Shown piece after piece: positions 36,817 through 45,640 of a stretch of DNA of 64,000 nt. The notes below the pieces were generated by a model. That model saw nothing but the letters and a program-made list of their open reading frames with translations, was not told where the DNA came from and did not search any database. Source of the DNA: Tatumella ptyseos ATCC 33301 (GTDB lineage: Bacteria; Pseudomonadota; Gammaproteobacteria; Enterobacterales; Enterobacteriaceae). The DNA lies in assembly GCF_000735525.1 (NCBI RefSeq), contig NZ_JMPR01000038.1, positions 1 to 64,000 on the forward strand, in the 5' to 3' direction. The position numbers were made by a program, and so were the translations under genes. Each line of letters begins with the position of its first letter. Position 1 is the stretch's first letter.

Positions 36817-37161
36817 ATATCCTCATTACTGATGGCCAGCCATGCGCATTATCCACAGCCCGACGCTTCATTTTATTTTTTAGTCTGAAATCTTCACCGA
36901 CAGAGGGCCGGGAGGGAAATTATAGCGCTAAATACTCAGGGCTCTGCCATAACCTGACGATTTATTTACTATTTTATCTGATAACGTCACAACAATGACA
37001 GCCCGAATGATGCCGAATTACTCCTAAAATCAGAACCTCTGACACCGATTTATCACTTTAATTTCCCGTTCATTCCATCACAGCCCTTAGCCCGATAACA
37101 TATAAGTTTTTATTATGGTAAATTACCCTACTTTTTCTCACTAGGTGGATACATTCGCAGA
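36817..37161. other. Intergenic region between divergent genes
   Basis: About 345 AT-rich bases between the PfkB kinase and yqeG, expected to hold both promoters. No operator with clear symmetry was found. Confidence 0.4.
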
Positions 37162-38394
37162 ATGATTAAATGTTGGTCAAAAGAAGAGACTTTGTGGAGC
37201 TTTGCGCTATATGGTACTGCTGTCGGCGCCGGGACGTTATTTCTGCCTATTCAGTTAGGATCGGCCGGAGCGGTAGTGTTATTTCTGACAGCCTTACTGG
37301 CCTGGCCCTTAACCTACTGGCCGCACAAAGCCTTGTGTCAGTTTATTCTGGCCTCAAAAGCCGGTGATCAGCAGGACGGTATCACCTCTGCAGTCCGGCA
37401 ATTTTTCGGTAAAAAAATAGGTAATCTGATTTCGATCCTTTACTTTGTCGCGTTCTTTGTCGTTATCCTGATCTATGCTGTCGCCATCACCAATTCACTG
37501 GCTGAACAATTGGCCAGACATCAGGTGGTCGGTGAAGGCACCAGAGTCTTGCTCAGTCTGGGCGTGGTCGCGACTCTGAACCTGATTTTCCTGACCGGCC
37601 GCCATGTCACCATAAAAGTCATGGGATTCCTGGTGTTCCCGCTGATTGCCTACTTCCTGTTTCTGTCGGTATATCTCAGCAGTCACTGGCAGCCTTCCCT
37701 GCTCACCTCCGGGTTAACCTACACGCCGGATACGCTGCATGACATCTGGTTCTCAATTCCCGTGATGGTTTTCGCGTTTAGCCATACCCCAATCATTTCT
37801 ACTTTTTCCGTGGCTCAGCGCGAGAAATATCATGATCAGGCGATGGCCAAATGCAAAAAAATCATGAAAGTGGCCTATCTGATCATCTGCCTGAGTGTAC
37901 TGTTCTTCGTCTTTAGTTGTTTTATGGCGATCCCGGCAGAGGATGTGGAAATCGCTAAAACCCAGGGGCTGACCATTTTATCTGCATTATCGATGATGTC
38001 TTCGTCGGCGGGCTGGCTCAGCGCCTCGGGGATCATTGTCGCCGTGGTAGCGATGTCGAAATCATTCCTTGGGACCTATTTCGGAGTCATTGAAGGTGCA
38101 ACCCAGGTCGTATCTTCCACTGCACAGTTTGCCGGTTTTAACCCCGGCCCTAAACTGAGCCGCGGATTATCACTGGCGATAGTGTCTCTGTTCACCTTCA
38201 TTGTGTGTTGTATTAACCCGAATGCACTGTCGATGATTTATGCCATCAGCGGCCCGTTGATCGCTTTGATCCTGTTTATTATGCCGACGCTTTCGACCTG
38301 GCTGGTACCCGCGTTACGCCCTTACCGGTCTGTAGCCAATTTCCTGGTGCTGGTTGTGGGCCTGTTATGTGTTTCGGTGATGTTTTTTAAATAA
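37162..38394 (+). CDS. yqeG: HAAAP-family amino acid permease YqeG
   Basis: This 410-residue protein is very similar from memory to E. coli YqeG (WSKEETLWSFALYGTAVGAGTLFLP at the start, shown here as WSKEETLWSFALYG). It belongs to the serine/threonine (SdaC/TdcC) permease group, with 11 hydrophobic helices. Conserved parts are VFAFSHTPIIS, SKSFLGTYFGVIEG and CCINPNALSMIYAISGP. YqeG is thought to import serine. It is monocistronic and ends at a hairpin at 38404-38425. Confidence 0.9.
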   Translation: MIKCWSKEETLWSFALYGTAVGAGTLFLPIQLGSAGAVVLFLTALLAWPLTYWPHKALCQFILASKAGDQQDGITSAVRQFFGKKIGNLISILYFVAFFVVILIYAVAITNSLAEQLARHQVVGEGTRVLLSLGVVATLNLIFLTGRHVTIKVMGFLVFPLIAYFLFLSVYLSSHWQPSLLTSGLTYTPDTLHDIWFSIPVMVFAFSHTPIISTFSVAQREKYHDQAMAKCKKIMKVAYLIICLSVLFFVFSCFMAIPAEDVEIAKTQGLTILSALSMMSSSAGWLSASGIIVAVVAMSKSFLGTYFGVIEGATQVVSSTAQFAGFNPGPKLSRGLSLAIVSLFTFIVCCINPNALSMIYAISGPLIALILFIMPTLSTWLVPALRPYRSVANFLVLVVGLLCVSVMFFK

Positions 38395-38403
38395 GCTGTT
38401 CTA

Positions 38404-38425
38404 TGGCCCGTCAGTTGGCGGGCCA
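38404..38425 (+). terminator. Hairpin after yqeG
   Basis: TGGCCCG and CGGGCCA form a 7-bp stem with an 8-base loop ten bases after the stop codon. There is no long T-run. Confidence 0.6.
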
Positions 38426-38834
38426 CCTTCCGCCCTCATGTTTTCCGCCACAGACCTGTACCGTGGCTCTCCTGCCGGATCCGCAACTCTCCCCTCCGGC
38501 CACATCCCCGGCCTGACGGTTTACACCTTATAGCAGAGTGATGACCGGGGTTGCCGCAAGCCGCCAGAGCGGAGAAGAACGTCACCACTCGTCTCCCTGA
38601 GTCCCCGAAAACCCTTTCTGACTGACGGAAGGAATATCCGGCCTGAGGAAAAAGACAGCCCTGCAGAAAGTGATTTTTGCTGCAGATTGTTGCCGCCTGC
38701 ATACTTCCGGCAACATCGGCCTCGTTTACAACGTGCAGACTATTCTGATAATGATCTCTTTTGTCATCAGTGCAGGCACTTTATCTGTGGATCGGGTACA
38801 TAGTAATAAGGTTAACTTGATCATGGAGGTTTAC

Positions 38835-39401
38835 ATGCTGGCTTCTGCCATCAGTCTGGTACGTTCTAAGGCAGGTTTTGTTCAACAGTTTATCCGTAAC
38901 CCCCGGAAAGTAGGCAGCATTACCCCATCATCGATGGCCTTGTGTGAATCTATGGCCGGCTGTGCCGACTGGGGAGCTATTCAGAAAGTGGCTGAACTGG
39001 GTGCCGGTGACGGTGTTCTGACTAAAATTTTGCTGAACCGTATGTCAGCAGAAGCGACGATAGATGTATTTGAGATCAGTCAGCCCCTGGTCTCCCGGTT
39101 ACGGACAATCAATGATCCCCGCCTGCAGGTTCACGCCAAATCTGCTGAACGTCTGACAGGTCAGTATGATGCAATTTTCTCCGGTTTACCGCTGCTTTCG
39201 CTGCCGGTCCCGGTGCGGCATGCCATACTTTCCGCGGTTCATCAGGCCCTGACACCCGGCGGGGTTTTCGTGCAGTTTCAGTATACGTCACTCACCCAGT
39301 CAGAGCTTTCACGCTATTTCACCTGGCAGAGGCGACGGGTATTAAAAAACGTGCCACCTGCCTGGGTCTACAGTTGTACTCACCACTGGTCCGACACCTG
39401 A
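38835..39401 (+). CDS. SAM-dependent methyltransferase, PmtA-like
   Basis: The 188-residue protein has a class I methyltransferase fold. The start FIRNPRKVGSITPSS resembles phospholipid N-methyltransferases and rRNA dimethylases. SAM motif I is VAELGAGDGVLTKIL (about 54-68), and IFSGLPLLSLP is the catalytic-loop region. The ATG at 38835 follows GGAGG at ideal spacing; the frame is open much further upstream without a site. Its substrate may be a phospholipid. No lipid genes are adjacent. Confidence 0.75.
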   Translation: MLASAISLVRSKAGFVQQFIRNPRKVGSITPSSMALCESMAGCADWGAIQKVAELGAGDGVLTKILLNRMSAEATIDVFEISQPLVSRLRTINDPRLQVHAKSAERLTGQYDAIFSGLPLLSLPVPVRHAILSAVHQALTPGGVFVQFQYTSLTQSELSRYFTWQRRRVLKNVPPAWVYSCTHHWSDT

Positions 39402-39456
39402 CGGGTGCGGTATTCCGGGTGTCAGAAGAGAACACCCGGCCCGGGCTTCATGCAGA

Positions 39457-40023
39457 TTACTCTGCCGGCTCCGGATCCTGTTGCTCTGCCAGCTCTTCAT
39501 ACATCGCCTGAATCGCACCACGGGCAATGGATGCCAGCGTGCGATAAAACGGAGTCCGTGCATGGGCTTCTGTTTTCCCCAGGAATGCTCCGCACCATGG
39601 CAACAGATACTCATCAAATAACGTGAACTGCGCCAGATATTCATCCTCCTGAGACTGGTCCTCCAGCCAGGACGTTGCCAGTAACAGCATACCGAAATGA
39701 TCTGCCGGGGCATCGGTCAGTGGCATACCACGCTGCTGAAGAAACGCCCTTACGTCTTCTTCCCGGGGACCATTTTCCCACTGAGAGCCGTACGGGGAAA
39801 CTGCAGGCTGTTCACCGCCAAACAAGACCTGGTAGTCGGCTTCCAGCGCAGGCTGGTCACAGTTATTCTGTAATGTTTTCAGCAGGTCGTCCTGTTCGAG
39901 CGGCCACACGGGCTGCAGCTTACCTTCGCGGATAAGTGTGAACAGGGGCTGTAACACCGGATCATTCGGGGCACGGTTAAACAATGATCCGAGAATACGG
40001 CAAATCAGCGAAAATTCATTCAT
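39457..40023 (-). CDS. ycdY: TorD-family chaperone YcdY
   Basis: This 188-residue protein is a close relative of E. coli YcdY, a TorD-family redox-enzyme maturation protein linked to the YcdX phosphatase and swarming. Conserved parts are PLFTLIREGKL, PLEQDDLL, RAFLQQRGMPLTDAPADHFG, ATSWLEDQS and YLLPWCGAFLGKTEAHA. It ends in an acidic tail. It is a lone minus-strand gene here with no ycdX visible. Confidence 0.88.
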   Translation of the reverse strand: MNEFSLICRILGSLFNRAPNDPVLQPLFTLIREGKLQPVWPLEQDDLLKTLQNNCDQPALEADYQVLFGGEQPAVSPYGSQWENGPREEDVRAFLQQRGMPLTDAPADHFGMLLLATSWLEDQSQEDEYLAQFTLFDEYLLPWCGAFLGKTEAHARTPFYRTLASIARGAIQAMYEELAEQQDPEPAE

Positions 40024-40310
40024 TCAGGTTATCTCTTGCAAGGTTCAGTGTTGATGCGGGCCGCAGATCACCAAACTCAGCGATTCACCCCACGCTTTCT
40101 CAAAGCGTCGTATTTAATGTTGCCTGCCCCGCCTTGTCAATGCCGGGGGGGATTTATCCCCTGAGGCATTGTTCCTCCGGGGAGATCCGGATAACCCCGC
40201 ACCTTTCGCCGACAGAGGGGCTAGCTGACTTCACGGGCCATTTTGTGCTTTCCCGGTGAACGGGTTCAGCCTGAGGGGATAACAACGGTACTCGCCGGAA
40301 AATGCCATAA

Positions 40311-40338
40311 AAAAAGACCATCCGGAGATGGCCTTTTT
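40311..40338. terminator. Bidirectional intrinsic terminator
   Basis: AAAAAGACCATC and GATGGCCTTTTT form a 12-bp stem with one G-T pair and A/T runs on both sides. It ends the YeaQ/YmgE gene on the minus strand. Confidence 0.85.
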
Positions 40339-40350
40339 CTGAAAGACGAA

Positions 40351-40599
40351 TTAACTTCTGATTTTTCTGTAAATCCACAGTACGACCAGTGAACCAATCA
40401 CTGCGACGACAAAACTTCCGAAGTTAAATCCATCCACTTTTCCGAAACCGAAGAGTGTACTGATCCAACCACCGACAACGGCACCGATAATCCCCAGGAT
40501 AACGGTTACAATGAAACCGCCGCCATCTTTACCTGGCATAATCCATTTGGCGAGGATACCTGCAATCAGACCAAAGATAATCCATGAAATAATGCCCAT
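40351..40599 (-). CDS. GlsB/YeaQ/YmgE-family small membrane protein
   Basis: At 82 residues it is almost all hydrophobic, with three helices and glycine-zipper patterns (GLIAGILAKWIMPG, ILGIIGAVVGGWI, VAVIGSLVVLWIYRK). Relatives are induced by general stress (RpoS) and lie in the inner membrane. The GKDGGG loop after the first helix is typical. It has its own terminator and stands alone. Confidence 0.88.
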   Translation of the reverse strand: MGIISWIIFGLIAGILAKWIMPGKDGGGFIVTVILGIIGAVVGGWISTLFGFGKVDGFNFGSFVVAVIGSLVVLWIYRKIRS

Positions 40600-40845
40600 A
40601 ACTGCTCCTTACATAAATTAATCAGCATTAATTATTAATCCACCGGGCCGGGTCCCCGTCCAGTGGTAACGATAACTTCACAATACACCGAAGTTATCAG
40701 AGATATAGCCTGGCACATTTTCAGGTATTGTCACGTTACCCCGGAGTGATTGCTATAAAAAGCGGCAGAAAATCCCCCCCCGGAGCCACTAAACGTCAGC
40801 CATGTAACAAAAAGGGAATAATGCCCGGCCGGGTGCATAATGCAT

Positions 40846-40878
40846 GATTGGGCAGAGGCGTTCAGCCTCTGCCCAATC
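40846..40878. terminator. Hairpin downstream of emtA
   Basis: GATTGGGCAGAGGC and GCCTCTGCCCAATC form a perfect 14-bp stem with a 5-base loop, eight bases from the emtA stop. No T-run is present. Confidence 0.7.
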
Positions 40879-40885
40879 ACAGACA

Positions 40886-41521
40886 TTAGCTATCTTCGTA
40901 TGCGTTGGTCACTTTCCATAAATAGCGGGGTGCCTGGCTGGCCGGATGACTGCGCTCAATAAAGCGATAGAACTGCTGCGGCGTCATGTCATTGATCATC
41001 GCAATCGCACGTTCGCGGTTAGGTGAGAACGTACGTAATAACGCTCCTGCGCCGTTTGAATAAGAAACTATCGTCGCATAACGCAGCGTCACAGGATTAT
41101 GGATACCTGACAGCATGGTCTTCTGCAGGATTTTGATATAAGCCGTACCGATCTCAATATTTCTCGCAGGATCTTTCAAATCCCTGCGGGTTGGCTCACC
41201 GTGCTTTCCCTGAGCCCTATAGACTTCAAGTCCGGCGGTAGACGCTTTTATCTGCATCAGGCCGATGGCGTTAGAACGACTTACCGCATTTGGATTTCCA
41301 CCGGACTCGACACTAATAATGGCGCTGATTAAACGTTGATCAACACCATAATGACTGGCAGCGTCTTCAGTGAAAATAGACCAATCATTATTGGTCAGAA
41401 CTCTTGAGGGTGGAGCTTCTATTAACGGTGTATATTTTTGCTGTTCTGTGGGTTGCCGGGGTGGCTGACTGGCACAACCTGCCAGAAATAAGGCAGAAAG
41501 CACAAGATACTTTATCTTCAC
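40886..41521 (-). CDS. emtA: Membrane-bound endotransglycosylase EmtA (MltE)
   Basis: EmtA cuts glycan strands of murein from the inside and makes anhydro-ends. The 211-residue precursor is a lipoprotein with lipobox LAGC (Cys16). The SLT lysozyme-like domain shows the catalytic Glu72 in ISVESGGNP, then NAIGLMQIKAST, GTAYIKIL and RYATIVSYSNGAGALLRTF. It is divergent from ldcA, which is also the enteric arrangement. Confidence 0.92.
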   Translation of the reverse strand: MKIKYLVLSALFLAGCASQPPRQPTEQQKYTPLIEAPPSRVLTNNDWSIFTEDAASHYGVDQRLISAIISVESGGNPNAVSRSNAIGLMQIKASTAGLEVYRAQGKHGEPTRRDLKDPARNIEIGTAYIKILQKTMLSGIHNPVTLRYATIVSYSNGAGALLRTFSPNRERAIAMINDMTPQQFYRFIERSHPASQAPRYLWKVTNAYEDS

Positions 41522-41690
41522 GTGTTTTTATCCTGATAATTTTGCGTCGCCTATGATACAGGGTTATAAACCGGGTAAAATTACCGTTTGTCTGAAATCA
41601 CCTGGGGTTTAAAAACGTGACTTCGACGATTGTTTTCTTCATGATGTGATATCTGTGTTTTGTTTACTTTCTCCTGAAGAAGATAATGCT

Positions 41691-42632
41691 ATGACTGCCA
41701 GATATATTATCCGACTGATTGCCCCTTCCGGTTATTGCATCAATCAGGCAGCGGCCTGGCGCGGCGTACAACACCTGCGAGACCAGGGCCACCGGCTGGA
41801 AAACACAGACATTATCACTCGCCGTTTCCAGCGTTTTGCCGGAACCGATGCTGAACGACTGGCAGACCTGAATGAACTGGCCGGAAGCACATCACTGCCT
41901 GATATCGCTCTCGCGGTACGGGGAGGATATGGTGCCGGCAGATTACTCAGCGACATCCGTTATACCGCCCTGGCTGACCGCCTGTCACATCATCCCGTTG
42001 CCCTCTGCGGACACAGTGACTTTACTGCCATACAACTGGCGCTGTTCGCTCAGACCGGGTTAATTACCTACAGTGCACCGATGCTGGCCGGAAATTTCGG
42101 GGCGGAAAGCCCTTCAGCATTTACCCTGCAACACTTCAGGGAGATCCTGAGGAAAAAAAGTTATACCATCCACTGGCGCGCAAAGACAACAGAAAATCTG
42201 TCACTGACAGGGACTCTCTGGGGAGGTAACCTGACCATGCTCTGCTCACTGACGGGGACTCCCTGGATGCCGGAAGTGAAACAAGGGATCCTGGTGATTG
42301 AGGATGTGAATGAACATCCCTTCCGTATTGAGCGGATGCTGCTGCAACTATGGCATGCCGGTATCCTGCAGCAACAACAGGCCGTGATCCTCGGTAACTT
42401 CAGTGGCGCCACACTCTCTGAGTACGATCAAGGGTTCAGCCACGACACAGTATGGCAAACTTTGCGTGACCTGAGCGGAGTCCCGTTTATCACCGGATTA
42501 CCCTTCGGGCACGAGCAGGACACCGTTACACTCCCTATCGGCGCTAACGCTCACCTGCAGGTACAGGGTCACAGTTGTTCACTGACACTGACCGGCCATC
42601 CGCTTCCGCCCGCGTCACTGACTCACGAGTAA
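41691..42632 (+). CDS. ldcA: Murein tetrapeptide LD-carboxypeptidase
   Basis: LdcA removes the terminal D-Ala from murein tetrapeptides in the cytoplasm during recycling. The 313-residue protein has the S66 triad Ser109 (CGHSDFTA), Glu204 (LVIEDVNEHP) and His274 (PFGHEQDTVTLPIGA). The start at 41691 (MTARYIIRLIAPSGY) follows GAAGAAGA. It is paired divergently with emtA, and both act in cell-wall turnover. Its 3' end overlaps the next minus-strand gene by ten bases. Confidence 0.92.
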   Translation: MTARYIIRLIAPSGYCINQAAAWRGVQHLRDQGHRLENTDIITRRFQRFAGTDAERLADLNELAGSTSLPDIALAVRGGYGAGRLLSDIRYTALADRLSHHPVALCGHSDFTAIQLALFAQTGLITYSAPMLAGNFGAESPSAFTLQHFREILRKKSYTIHWRAKTTENLSLTGTLWGGNLTMLCSLTGTPWMPEVKQGILVIEDVNEHPFRIERMLLQLWHAGILQQQQAVILGNFSGATLSEYDQGFSHDTVWQTLRDLSGVPFITGLPFGHEQDTVTLPIGANAHLQVQGHSCSLTLTGHPLPPASLTHE

Positions 42633-43066
42633 CGATGTTCTCCCCGGCGCCCGTTCCCGGAATCGTTATTTTGTGCCATGTGGGTGTCACTCCACGGTGT
42701 CAGAGTCAGTAGCGGGTCAGGCCGGGTAAACGTTCTTTCGCAAGGTACCAGTGCCGTGGTGCCTGCATAAACAAAGAAGGTATTCTGCGTGGCTTTATCC
42801 ACCATCAACTGGTCTCCGTTACGAAACATGGTGATCCATACCGGTTGTCCGTCACTGAGCCGGGTCCTTTCCTGCCCTGCCGCTATCTGGAAATTATCGG
42901 TTCCCCACATCAGTGTTGAAATGCCGTACTCCGCACGGTCAACGGTCATGGTATCCCGTCCCGGACAGGAGATCTGAAATTCGTCACCATCATTGGGCGG
43001 GGTTAATGCAAATGCAGCGGTCAGCGGCAGAAATATTGCCAGTGTGGTGGCAAGTATTTTTTTCAT
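42623..43066 (-). CDS. Exported protein of unknown function
   Basis: The 147-residue precursor has a clear signal peptide (MKKILATTLAIFLPLTAAFA). The mature part is beta-rich, with two cysteines that probably pair (QISCPGRD and VPCERTF). The middle (QPVWITMFRNGDQLMVDK) and the spacing recall MliC-like lysozyme inhibitors, but the match is faint. The C-terminus is polar and basic (NNDSGNGRRGEHRYS). It is convergent with ldcA and overlaps it by ten bases. A role in the periplasm near cell-wall genes is a guess. Confidence 0.65.
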   Translation of the reverse strand: MKKILATTLAIFLPLTAAFALTPPNDGDEFQISCPGRDTMTVDRAEYGISTLMWGTDNFQIAAGQERTRLSDGQPVWITMFRNGDQLMVDKATQNTFFVYAGTTALVPCERTFTRPDPLLTLTPWSDTHMAQNNDSGNGRRGEHRYS

Positions 43067-43194
43067 CGTGTATCCCGAAATATCTTCTGTCAGAAAAATC
43101 TGTATTGTCTTGCCCAGAATATCTCTGTTGCACGACAGAAAAAGTCGCAGTGCGTTACAATGTTATAAAATTCATGACGGGTTATGACTATCTC

Positions 43195-43575
43195 ATGAGC
43201 ATTCAGACCGGGCCGTTACCTGCCCGCCCACAACTGTTCCGGCGCCTGGCCGCCTCACGATTCCGCAGTCGCTTTCATCTCGGCGAGAAAGAAAGGCAGT
43301 ATTGTCTGGAAAAAGGTGCCGTCACCGTGATGAGTCACGCTGCGGATTTTGTCCGCGACCGGCTTTCCGCCGCTGAACCGGTGAATGACGGCAAGCAGAC
43401 ACCGATGCGCGGACATCCGGTATTTATTGCACAACATGCGACCGCGACCTGTTGCCGGGGATGCCTGCAAAAATGGCACAACATAGCGCAACATCAGCCC
43501 CTGGATGAGCACCTGCAGCAATACATCTGTGATGTTCTGTTTAGCTGGTTACAACAGGAAATCCATCGGGACTGA
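43195..43575 (+). CDS. DUF4186 family protein
   Basis: At 126 residues this fits DUF4186: SRFRSRFHLGEKERQYCLEKG near the start (key part RFHLGEKE), then PVNDGKQTPMRGHPVFIAQ and HATATCCRGCLQKWH. The two neighbouring cysteines and the histidines suggest metal binding. The start at 43195 is the most likely; an ATG at 43174 is also in frame, and neither has a strong ribosome binding site. The function is unknown. Confidence 0.75.
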   Translation: MSIQTGPLPARPQLFRRLAASRFRSRFHLGEKERQYCLEKGAVTVMSHAADFVRDRLSAAEPVNDGKQTPMRGHPVFIAQHATATCCRGCLQKWHNIAQHQPLDEHLQQYICDVLFSWLQQEIHRD

Positions 43576-43746
43576 CGGGGAAACATTTTCGGCGACCCGA
43601 TGCCCCGCGGGAGCTTGTGGTGATAAGGTCACGCCCGCACTTTTCGGTTGGATTATAATAGTCGCTGACAGGCGAAGGTTCTTCTGTTGCTGTGACATAT
43701 TTTGTAGTAATTTTCTATCCGTCTACAGATAACAAGGAGTTAAGCC

Positions 43747-44769
43747 ATGCAGACGCTGCCAAAATGGGCAACCTTACTACTGAGTGTTGTCCCGGTCGTC
43801 TTTTGCGTTTCAGTTTCAGCCTCCCCATGTCTGCAAAATCGTGCAGCGATTGATATCGGCTCCGGCAGTACGAAAATTGCGGTGGCCGAGGTCGATACCT
43901 GCCAGCATCAAATTCGCAAGATGCTTTATCAGCAGCAGCTCCCGGTGTCTTATAATGATGCGCTGATGCATGCGGCAGATAATCGCTTACCGGATAGCAT
44001 CATCCGTCAGGGACTGAGTGCCCTGAAGCAGGAAATAAAACAGGCCAGCCGTTTCCATCCGGTCAGTATTGAAGGCGTCGCTACCGCTGTTTTCCGCAAT
44101 GCAGAAAACGGACAGCAAATTATTCAGTTATTTAATCAGCAATCATCGGCGCATATTCGTATTATCAGCCAGCAGCAGGAAGCCCTGCTCGGTTTTGCAT
44201 CGGCCAGGGCAGCATTGAATCAATCCGGTGTACAGAAAGACGATATTCTTGTCTGGGATATCGGCGGAGGATCCATGCAGATGACCACCTGGGATGAGCA
44301 GCACGGGCACCCTCACCCCGTTATTTACCAGGGAAAACTGGCGTCAGTCACACTGAAAAATTATATCGTCAGCCTGCTAAAACACCAGCCACTGCGTCCT
44401 GACAGTTCGCCCAACCCTATTGGTAATGATGCCGGTAACGCCCTGAAGTTTGTTGAATTCTATGCCAGCAACGACGTAGATGCCTCACTGAAGCGACTGA
44501 TCCCGCATCGTAAAATTATAGGCATTGGCGGAGTGCATGATTATTCCATACGTCAGCAATTCGGGAACAAGCCTGACAGCTATACGCTGACACAATTATC
44601 CACCCTGGCGGGTCTACAGGTAATGAAGCGTGATGATGAATTGCATGGTGATTATCGGGCCACCGATGTCAGTAACCTCCTGCTGGTGGAAGGCTATATG
44701 CGCGCCCTGAATATTCCTGAAGTCACACTGGTAAAAGCCAGTCTTGTTCAGGGATTACTGGTACGCTAA
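43747..44769 (+). CDS. Exported Ppx/GppA phosphatase-like protein
   Basis: This 340-residue precursor has a signal peptide (about 1-26, ending SVSAS) followed by an ASKHA-fold domain of the Ppx/GppA family. Motifs are AAIDIGSGSTKIAV (phosphate 1), VATAVFRNAENG, ISQQQEALLGF and VWDIGGGSMQMT (phosphate 2). Ppx and GppA act on polyphosphate or pppGpp in the cytoplasm; an exported form must use another substrate. The C-terminal helical domain of full Ppx is absent. AAGGAG precedes the ATG. It appears monocistronic. Confidence 0.78.
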   Translation: MQTLPKWATLLLSVVPVVFCVSVSASPCLQNRAAIDIGSGSTKIAVAEVDTCQHQIRKMLYQQQLPVSYNDALMHAADNRLPDSIIRQGLSALKQEIKQASRFHPVSIEGVATAVFRNAENGQQIIQLFNQQSSAHIRIISQQQEALLGFASARAALNQSGVQKDDILVWDIGGGSMQMTTWDEQHGHPHPVIYQGKLASVTLKNYIVSLLKHQPLRPDSSPNPIGNDAGNALKFVEFYASNDVDASLKRLIPHRKIIGIGGVHDYSIRQQFGNKPDSYTLTQLSTLAGLQVMKRDDELHGDYRATDVSNLLLVEGYMRALNIPEVTLVKASLVQGLLVR

Positions 44770-44890
44770 GGGTTCCGGGCTGTATAAATAAACATCAATT
44801 CATCAGAAAATTCTGGTTCCATAGTCAGTGACAAAACCCCTGCTATACTTAAATTGATTTTACATAACAGTGAAAAAAAGGAGAGTTTGC

Positions 44891-45139
44891 ATGATGGGTA
44901 AAGTACAGGATAAAGCTGAAGAACTGGCAGGCTCAGCACAGGAAGCTTTTGGTGATGTGACTGATTCACCGGAACATTCTGCCAAAGGTGCGGCACGTAA
45001 ATATGCCTCTCAAGCAAGCTATGCTGTTCGCGATGCTGCAGATACAATTAAAACTCAGGTATCTGATAAGCCTTATGCCGGTGTTGCTATTGCAGCGGCG
45101 GTAGGCGTCGTCTTCGGTTACCTGCTGGGCCGTAAATAA
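44891..45139 (+). CDS. ElaB/YqjD-like (DUF883) or CsbD-type small stress protein
   Basis: The 82-residue protein has a polar helical N-terminus (MMGKVQDKAEELAGSAQEAFG, key part KVQDKAEELAGSAQEAFG) that recalls CsbD proteins and a C-terminal glycine-zipper helix (GVAIAAAVGVVFGYLLGRK) like ElaB/YqjD/YgaM, which anchor to the inner membrane and bind ribosomes in stationary phase. AAGGAGAG precedes the ATG at good spacing. A terminator follows. A stress role is inferred. Confidence 0.75.
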   Translation: MMGKVQDKAEELAGSAQEAFGDVTDSPEHSAKGAARKYASQASYAVRDAADTIKTQVSDKPYAGVAIAAAVGVVFGYLLGRK

Positions 45140-45195
45140 TTTTTTGAATGAGTCCCTGATCCGCAAGGCTCTTTCGGATCAGGTATCACTCCCTT

Positions 45196-45228
45196 ACCCC
45201 GTGACTTTGGTTGCGGGGTTTTTATTTT
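45196..45228 (+). terminator. Intrinsic terminator
   Basis: ACCCCG and CGGGGT with a 12-base loop are followed by TTTTTATTTT. It ends transcription from the ElaB-like gene. A second hairpin (CTGATCCG and CGGATCAG at about 45158-45183) lies just before it. Confidence 0.75.
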
Positions 45229-45399
45229 CGCAGTATGGCGTTCTTCACCCATTGTCCGCCGCTATTGATACCCTTTTCCCCGCCCGTGAGCAACAACCTA
45301 AACCGCCCGTAAAATTCAATGTAACTCAATGAAATTAAATGATTTTTATCATGCTTATTCACACATCGAAAAAAAATTCAATGAATTGAATGAACGGGC

Positions 45400-45428
45400 T
45401 TGCAATTGAGAATGATTACCACTATCTT
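45400..45428 (+). promoter_or_regulatory. Promoter and Fur box of the RyhB-type sRNA
   Basis: TTGCAA (45400-45405) and TATCTT (45423-45428) are spaced by 17 bases. GAGAATGATTACCACTATC at 45408-45426 matches 15 of 19 positions of the Fur consensus and covers the spacer and -10 region, so iron-bound Fur would block transcription. Confidence 0.82.
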
Positions 45429-45434
45429 TATTCC

Positions 45435-45528
45435 TATCGAATAGTTGACTGATTTAATCAGGTATTCGATACGACATTGCTCACATTGCTTCCAGTTATC
45501 TTTGCCCGCTGACCGCGGGCTTTTTTTT
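45435..45528 (+). ncRNA. ryhB: RyhB-type iron-responsive small RNA
   Basis: The core ACGACATTGCTCACATTGC followed by TTCCAG (45471-45495) is the conserved pairing region of E. coli RyhB as I recall it. It is preceded by a stem-loop (ATCGAATA and TATTCGAT arms) and followed by an intrinsic terminator (GCCCGC-TGACC-GCGGGC with eight T, 45504-45528). The predicted start near 45435 gives about 94 nt, close to the 90 nt of E. coli RyhB. RyhB pairs with mRNAs of iron-using proteins with Hfq and triggers their decay during iron shortage. It stands next to small genes, not next to yhhX. Confidence 0.93.
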
Positions 45529-45640
45529 GCCCGGAAAAAGGTCAGCACGTCGTGAAATTTACGGAAAGGATGACAGAGGAAGGAAAGGTCCGTTTGACAG
45601 AGCCTGTCAGAAGCACTGACAGCACTCAGGATGATAAGTA

